Assembly: GCA_013400155.1 (NCBI GenBank)
Contig: VXBM01000420.1
Location: 598,577-662,576, forward strand
Direction: 5' to 3'
Origin: Helopsaltes ochotensis
Taxonomy: Eukaryota; Chordata; Aves; Passeriformes; Locustellidae
Length of the DNA: 64,000 bases
This document shows positions 61,301 to 64,000 of this stretch, in pieces. Position 1 is the first letter of the stretch, and every line of letters begins with the position of its first letter. The position numbers and the translations under genes are program-made. The notes beneath the pieces are model-generated. The model was given only the letters and a program-made list of their open reading frames with translations. It was not told the DNA's origin and ran no database searches.

Positions 61301-61802
61301 AAAGATGTCTTTGTACCTACTTCTACTTTTAATACCTTTTAACTTCTGGTAGTATAAAATTCTGTTTTGTCTGAAGTACAGATCATGAAAAGCTCAAAGA
61401 AAGAATTCATATTTATGGAATGATATTTCTTAGTGTAGGAACTGATAAAATATTTTTAGGCATGTAGTTAAGCAGTATTTTAGAGGGAAACTTTCTATAT
61501 TCAGAAAAATCCACTAGAGATGGTTTGTATTCTGATTTTATAGTTTTATTCAGTGACTGTTAGTCTTCTGTTCACATTTTCTGCTTATTTCACTTTGATG
61601 TTTGTGATGCTTTTGAATCACAAAATGTAACTTTTTGCCTCTCTTCATGTAGGATTATGGCACTATCCAGGTATCCAATTGTAAAATCGACCCATCACCT
61701 CCTTCCATCTCCAGAGGGAGAGATTGCCCCTGCCATCTCCCTGACTGTCAACTTCACAGGGAAGCTGGTTGATTTTGTTGTCGCTCACTTCGGAAATGAA
61801 GA
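43148..61802 (+). CDS. CWH43: PGAP2-interacting protein / CWH43 C-terminal hydrolase-like protein, partial
   Basis: Exons are 43148-43190, 43999-44190, 46936-47056, 47187-47341, 48674-48875, 49846-49934, 51219-51473, 54207-54332, 56457-56536, 57493-57598, 60345-60480 and 61653-61802. They total 1655 nt, about 551 residues of roughly 699 in human. The frame is open and GT-AG throughout. Residues 1-415 are multi-pass membrane (about ten hydrophobic segments), with human-like blocks SLYHALPPMIYYFPLQTL, GVSSSLLVQTVTWWSG and SRWAVSGHPHTGPDPNPF. From about 430 an endonuclease/exonuclease/phosphatase-like domain begins: WPFRFGYDNDGW, ADFITIIESD (the position of the catalytic Glu in that fold), FYTDFGPSTRDHTWGIMALS and FVVAHFGN. 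Yeast Cwh43 acts in remodelling GPI anchors to ceramide. The vertebrate role is inferred. The final exons and the remaining catalytic motifs lie beyond the window. Confidence 0.95.
43999..44190 (+). CDS. CWH43: CWH43 coding exon 2 (residues 15-78)
   Basis: Encodes GYISWSLYHALPPMIYYF and the following hydrophobic helix (FAVAFFSPMFLTIGPFW). It is nearly collinear with human. Donor GTTG|gtaagt. Confidence 0.96.
44191..46935. other. CWH43: CWH43 intron 2, no further gene seen
   Basis: AT-rich intron with a (CAA)n run at about 45670-45691 and a three-copy 12-bp repeat at 46599-46634. No recognised transposon. Confidence 0.55.
46599..46634. repeat. 12-bp tandem repeat, three copies
   Basis: Unit ATCTAAGGGCAT repeated three times head to tail; the third copy starts AA instead of AT. 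Confidence 0.9.
46936..47056 (+). CDS. CWH43: CWH43 coding exon 3 (residues 79-118)
   Basis: Encodes GSLASYHAPNASIRLLVL and then GVSSSLLVQTVTWWSG, a very conserved membrane block. Acceptor gtttgtag, donor AAAG|gtattt, phase 2 out. Confidence 0.96.
47187..47341 (+). CDS. CWH43: CWH43 coding exon 4 (residues 119-170)
   Basis: Encodes RFIRIWGFMLGKIMLLVL followed by RILYTSLNPVWSSQ and a further helix. The preceding intron is only 130 bp. Confidence 0.96.
48674..48875 (+). CDS. CWH43: CWH43 coding exon 5 (residues 171-237)
   Basis: A hydrophilic loop (GDKRKQETNK), then FGSLMFLTLWIFGEVSL and the signature SRWAVSGHPHTGPDPNPF, almost identical to human. Confidence 0.97.
48894..48916. repeat. (ATT)n microsatellite
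   Basis: A run of T followed by about seven ATT units just inside CWH43 intron 5. Confidence 0.9.
49846..49934 (+). CDS. CWH43: CWH43 coding exon 6 (residues 238-267)
   Basis: Encodes GGTVLLGLAHGLMLSFWSWS and a hydrophobic end, aligned to human GGAVLLCLASGLMLPS. Donor ATAG|gtaggt. Confidence 0.93.
50204..50252 (+). mobile_element. CR1 3'-terminal fragment in CWH43 intron 6
   Basis: A short stub with the CR1 ending pattern: cttgatgatcttagaggtct, then ttccaacc, then gattctatgat. Sense to CWH43, about 50 bp. Confidence 0.7.
51219..51473 (+). CDS. CWH43: CWH43 coding exon 7 (residues 268-352)
   Basis: Contains SSAGLLYLHTWSAAVAG and FKFVPGGVY-type text (YKFVPGGVYIRESS). The donor is CTAG|gtacat. 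If unspliced, the frame stays open to 51598. Confidence 0.96.
51474..54206. other. CWH43: CWH43 intron 7, no further gene seen
   Basis: AT-rich. The in-frame extension of exon 7 to 51598 is the only coding-like continuation. A minus-strand open frame at 52792-53139 has no recognisable features. Confidence 0.5.
54207..54332 (+). CDS. CWH43: CWH43 coding exon 8 (residues 353-394)
   Basis: Encodes GFIMLCIGAGFLTGPKKDL and a basic loop, aligned to human around MLFGPKKNL. Donor CTAT|gtaagt. Confidence 0.93.
54333..56456. other. CWH43: CWH43 intron 8, no further gene seen
   Basis: Overlapping open frames near 54.6-55.4 kb have no splice support and no homology I recognise. No repeat was named. Confidence 0.5.
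56457..56536 (+). CDS. CWH43: CWH43 coding exon 9 (residues 395-421)
   Basis: Last membrane segment, LLWLMVGVGLLGLGLRYK, near identical to human LWLLVGVGLLGLGLRHK. Ends phase 0 at GGG|gtgagt. Confidence 0.95.
56835..56940 (+). mobile_element. Degraded CR1-like tail in CWH43 intron 9
   Basis: The order of gcctgatctcatgta, aacttcctgaggtttctccc and ggaattctatggttctg resembles a heavily mutated CR1 3' end. Identity is uncertain. Confidence 0.4.
57493..57598 (+). CDS. CWH43: CWH43 coding exon 10 (residues 422-456)
   Basis: Start of the soluble C-terminal domain: WPFRFGYDNDGWSNLEGSA. The acceptor ends in gag rather than the usual yag. Confidence 0.95.
57599..60344. other. CWH43: CWH43 intron 10, unresolved content
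   Basis: Moderately GC-rich for an intron. It contains several consecutive open frames (58065-58328, 59056-59310, 59485-59730) that might be remnants of a decayed element. I cannot name a family. No intact gene. Confidence 0.4.
60345..60480 (+). CDS. CWH43: CWH43 coding exon 11 (residues 457-501)
   Basis: Encodes EADFITIIESDASKPFIGN and LGFYTDFGPSTRDHTW. The Glu in IIESD corresponds to the metal-binding Glu of the endonuclease/exonuclease/phosphatase fold. The acceptor ttag|AAG is preferred over one three bases later because it keeps the human length. Confidence 0.95.
61653..61802 (+). CDS. CWH43: CWH43 coding exon 12 (residues 502-551)
   Basis: Encodes GIMALSRYPIVKSTHHLL, SPEGEIAPAISL and VDFVVAHFGNEE. 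The donor AAGA|gtgtgt is weak but fits the human exon junction. The next exon is not visible in the remaining 2.2 kb. Confidence 0.93.
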
Positions 61803-64000
61803 GTGTGTATTTTACTTATTTTTTACATAGAGTCTACAAAGTCATGTAATGTAATTTGCAAACTTCTGGGATTTCTTTTGTACCCTTTATAATCTGCTGC
61901 TGTAATGGTTCTAGCCGGGCACATTTGAAGAAATACTATGATTATGAAGAAATACTACTGGCTTAAAATTTTTTGAAGCTTTTTTTAAAGTAGTGCAAAT
62001 CTGTCATGCAAAACTCAGCTTAACCTACCATCTGAATTACTAGAGATTTAAAGATACAGTTCTTGTGAAGTCACAACAAATGATAGGGTTACACATGCAT
62101 CTCAGTGCAGGATAGCATCCTTCTGACTTTTTGCGTGTGGAATAGATGTGTTGTATTCCACAATGAGTGCAGACAGCTACAATTAGAGATAGCATTAATG
62201 GAAAAATGTTTGTTTTTTTTTTAAGTAACAAATCCAAAACCTTCAAGAAAGGACAGTGTTAAAAAAGCAGCAAAAATATCCATCAGTGTCCTTCTAAGAG
62301 TATACAAGTGGGAGTCTGATCTCTGAACTCAGCAATATTATACCAATAAATCAAATAAGTGATGGAAATGAATAAGGTATATAGTCAGTTCTTGAAAACA
62401 ATGTTTTGATTACTTGTGTGTAATGAATATGAATAAGAGATAGTTTTATGAATGCTCCATGTAGCTGTAATTCCTGTTATACTTGATGGGATATGTAGTA
62501 TTTTTGTGGCTATGTAGTAAGATTTGGAATTTAAAAAAAAATTGTTACAATTCACGGAGAGGCAAATTTATGGATAGGATACAGAATATTATAACACAAA
62601 GAAGCTACTCAGAAAGCCATAGGAATTCTCTGTATTCCGTTTCCTTCCCCTGAGTAGAAACTGCACCAAACCTGCCAATTGTTTATAGATTTCCCATTTA
62701 TTAAACAAATATAGTTGTCAGAAATCATTCTCCATTTTTAACTCTAGAAAGGAATTTAACTCTGTGCCTCACACTGATGACTAGATTTGCCTGTCTGAGA
62801 AACTGTTTGTCAAAGCAGAAGAAAATAGCACTGTATTATCCCCTTGCAAAGAAATGAGATAAAGATGAAGGAGAAAATATGAGGAGACACATGGGAAATG
62901 AGTGCAAATTTGATTGTGTTTTAGAGGGGAATTAATTTGTAACTAAATAGCTGCTCATTTTTAACATTTTTTTCTTCTGCTACTTAGGTTGACATAGACT
63001 ATAGAATACTCGATAACTAGGGTTGTTTTTAAATGCGATTTTTAAAATGTGGGACTATAACTATGCCTGTGCCTTTAAAAGATCCCATCTTCTGGAGAGG
63101 TCCATTTTGGAAAGAGCAGCTAGCTGAGCAGGCAACTTCACATATACCTAGATCAAACTTCTGCTTGTGTTTTGGGCTTTTTTTTTTGTCTCCTGTGTGT
63201 GTGCTCCTTCTCCCTAATACAGTTGCTTCAGTCAGAGGTACCACTATTTAGAAAGCATAACTGCACTTAAATTGTCTCATTTTGGGTTTACAGGTTCCAA
63301 AATCAGCTCTCTCTGTCAATGTTATTTAGTCCAGACTACCAAAATGTAGAAGGCAACATGATTTACACAACTGTTTAAAGTCATTAACATGAAGAATCAC
63401 AGAAAGAGAACTGCTTTTGCATTATTTTATGACAAATCCAAAGAGAGGGAGTGCGATTCAATGATGTATTTTACCGGGCTCCACTTATGCTATCACTTTT
63501 GATCATTTTGAAACTCTTGGGTAAATCTTGTTAGAGATGTGAAATACATACCAAATGTAATTAAGCAATGCTAATGGAATGATGTAACTCTAGTTACATT
63601 TCATAAAGTATGGGACCCAGACTTCAAGACTTTTTTTACCATGGTCTACCCATAAAAACATCTTTTTTTTTAGCATATAAGTTCTTTGTTATGTACCACA
63701 TCATGCTAGCACAGTTAAATTTTAAGTGCAAGCAGAGGCACAATCTTAGATAACCAAAACACTAACATTCACATTTCCTAGTGGTGGTATCAGTATTAAA
63801 ACCAAAACAGTAATAGACAATGTTGTTCCTGTAATGGATAGAAAGAGAATGTGGATTACAATCTACCATGACCGTGTGGCTTTTATCAAATGTAGTGATA
63901 ATTTTGAACCAATGAGCTTTCTGTGAACTTTCATACTCTCTAATATTGAGCAACAAAAATGGTACCAGATTGATTTGTTGTTTACTATGTCATAGCACAG
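61803..64000. other. CWH43: CWH43 intron 12 to window edge
   Basis: I searched for the expected next exon (human text around DDLDRKLQAIAVSKLL) and found nothing convincing. The intron therefore continues past the window. AT-rich, with no named repeat. Confidence 0.5.

Overview
The window looks like avian nuclear DNA. Genes are split by GT-AG introns, four CpG-rich patches stand in AT-rich sequence, and CR1 LINE fragments are the main repeats. One long terminal repeat resembles an ERVL-type LTR that I associate with Neoaves. There is no bacterial-style gene organisation, operon or CRISPR array. From exon-by-exon similarity to human proteins I recognise three genes, in the order OCIAD1 (+), OCIAD2 (-), CWH43 (+). 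This matches the order I recall from human chromosome 4.

Region 1-15,034 carries OCIAD1. The visible start codon is at base 2, inside a CpG island, so promoter and 5' UTR lie off the left edge. Eight coding exons give 252 residues. Two CR1 fragments lie in introns 1 and 4, and intron 7 holds a well-formed candidate 31-nt cassette exon. Region 15,035-26,474 lies between the converging 3' ends of OCIAD1 and OCIAD2. It contains both 3' UTRs and an isolated CpG-rich patch near 19.2 kb.

Region 26,475 to about 37,640 carries OCIAD2 on the minus strand: six coding exons give 146 residues, with a probable non-coding first exon in a CpG island. CR1 copies flank that island. Region 37.8-43.1 kb separates the divergent OCIAD2 and CWH43 promoters. 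It holds an interrupted CR1 and a probable solo LTR. From 43,148 to the right edge lies CWH43: twelve coding exons give about 551 residues, and the rest of the gene is outside the window.

OCIAD1 and OCIAD2 are small membrane-associated OCIA-domain proteins described at mitochondria and endosomes, and their shared exon phases show they are paralogues in inverted tandem. CWH43 (PGAP2-interacting protein) is a multi-pass membrane protein linked to GPI-anchor lipid remodelling. I see no functional link between it and the OCIAD pair beyond old synteny. I found no convincing new biological system; the best leads are the OCIAD1 cassette exon, the orphan CpG island and the repeat rearrangements around the OCIAD2 promoter.
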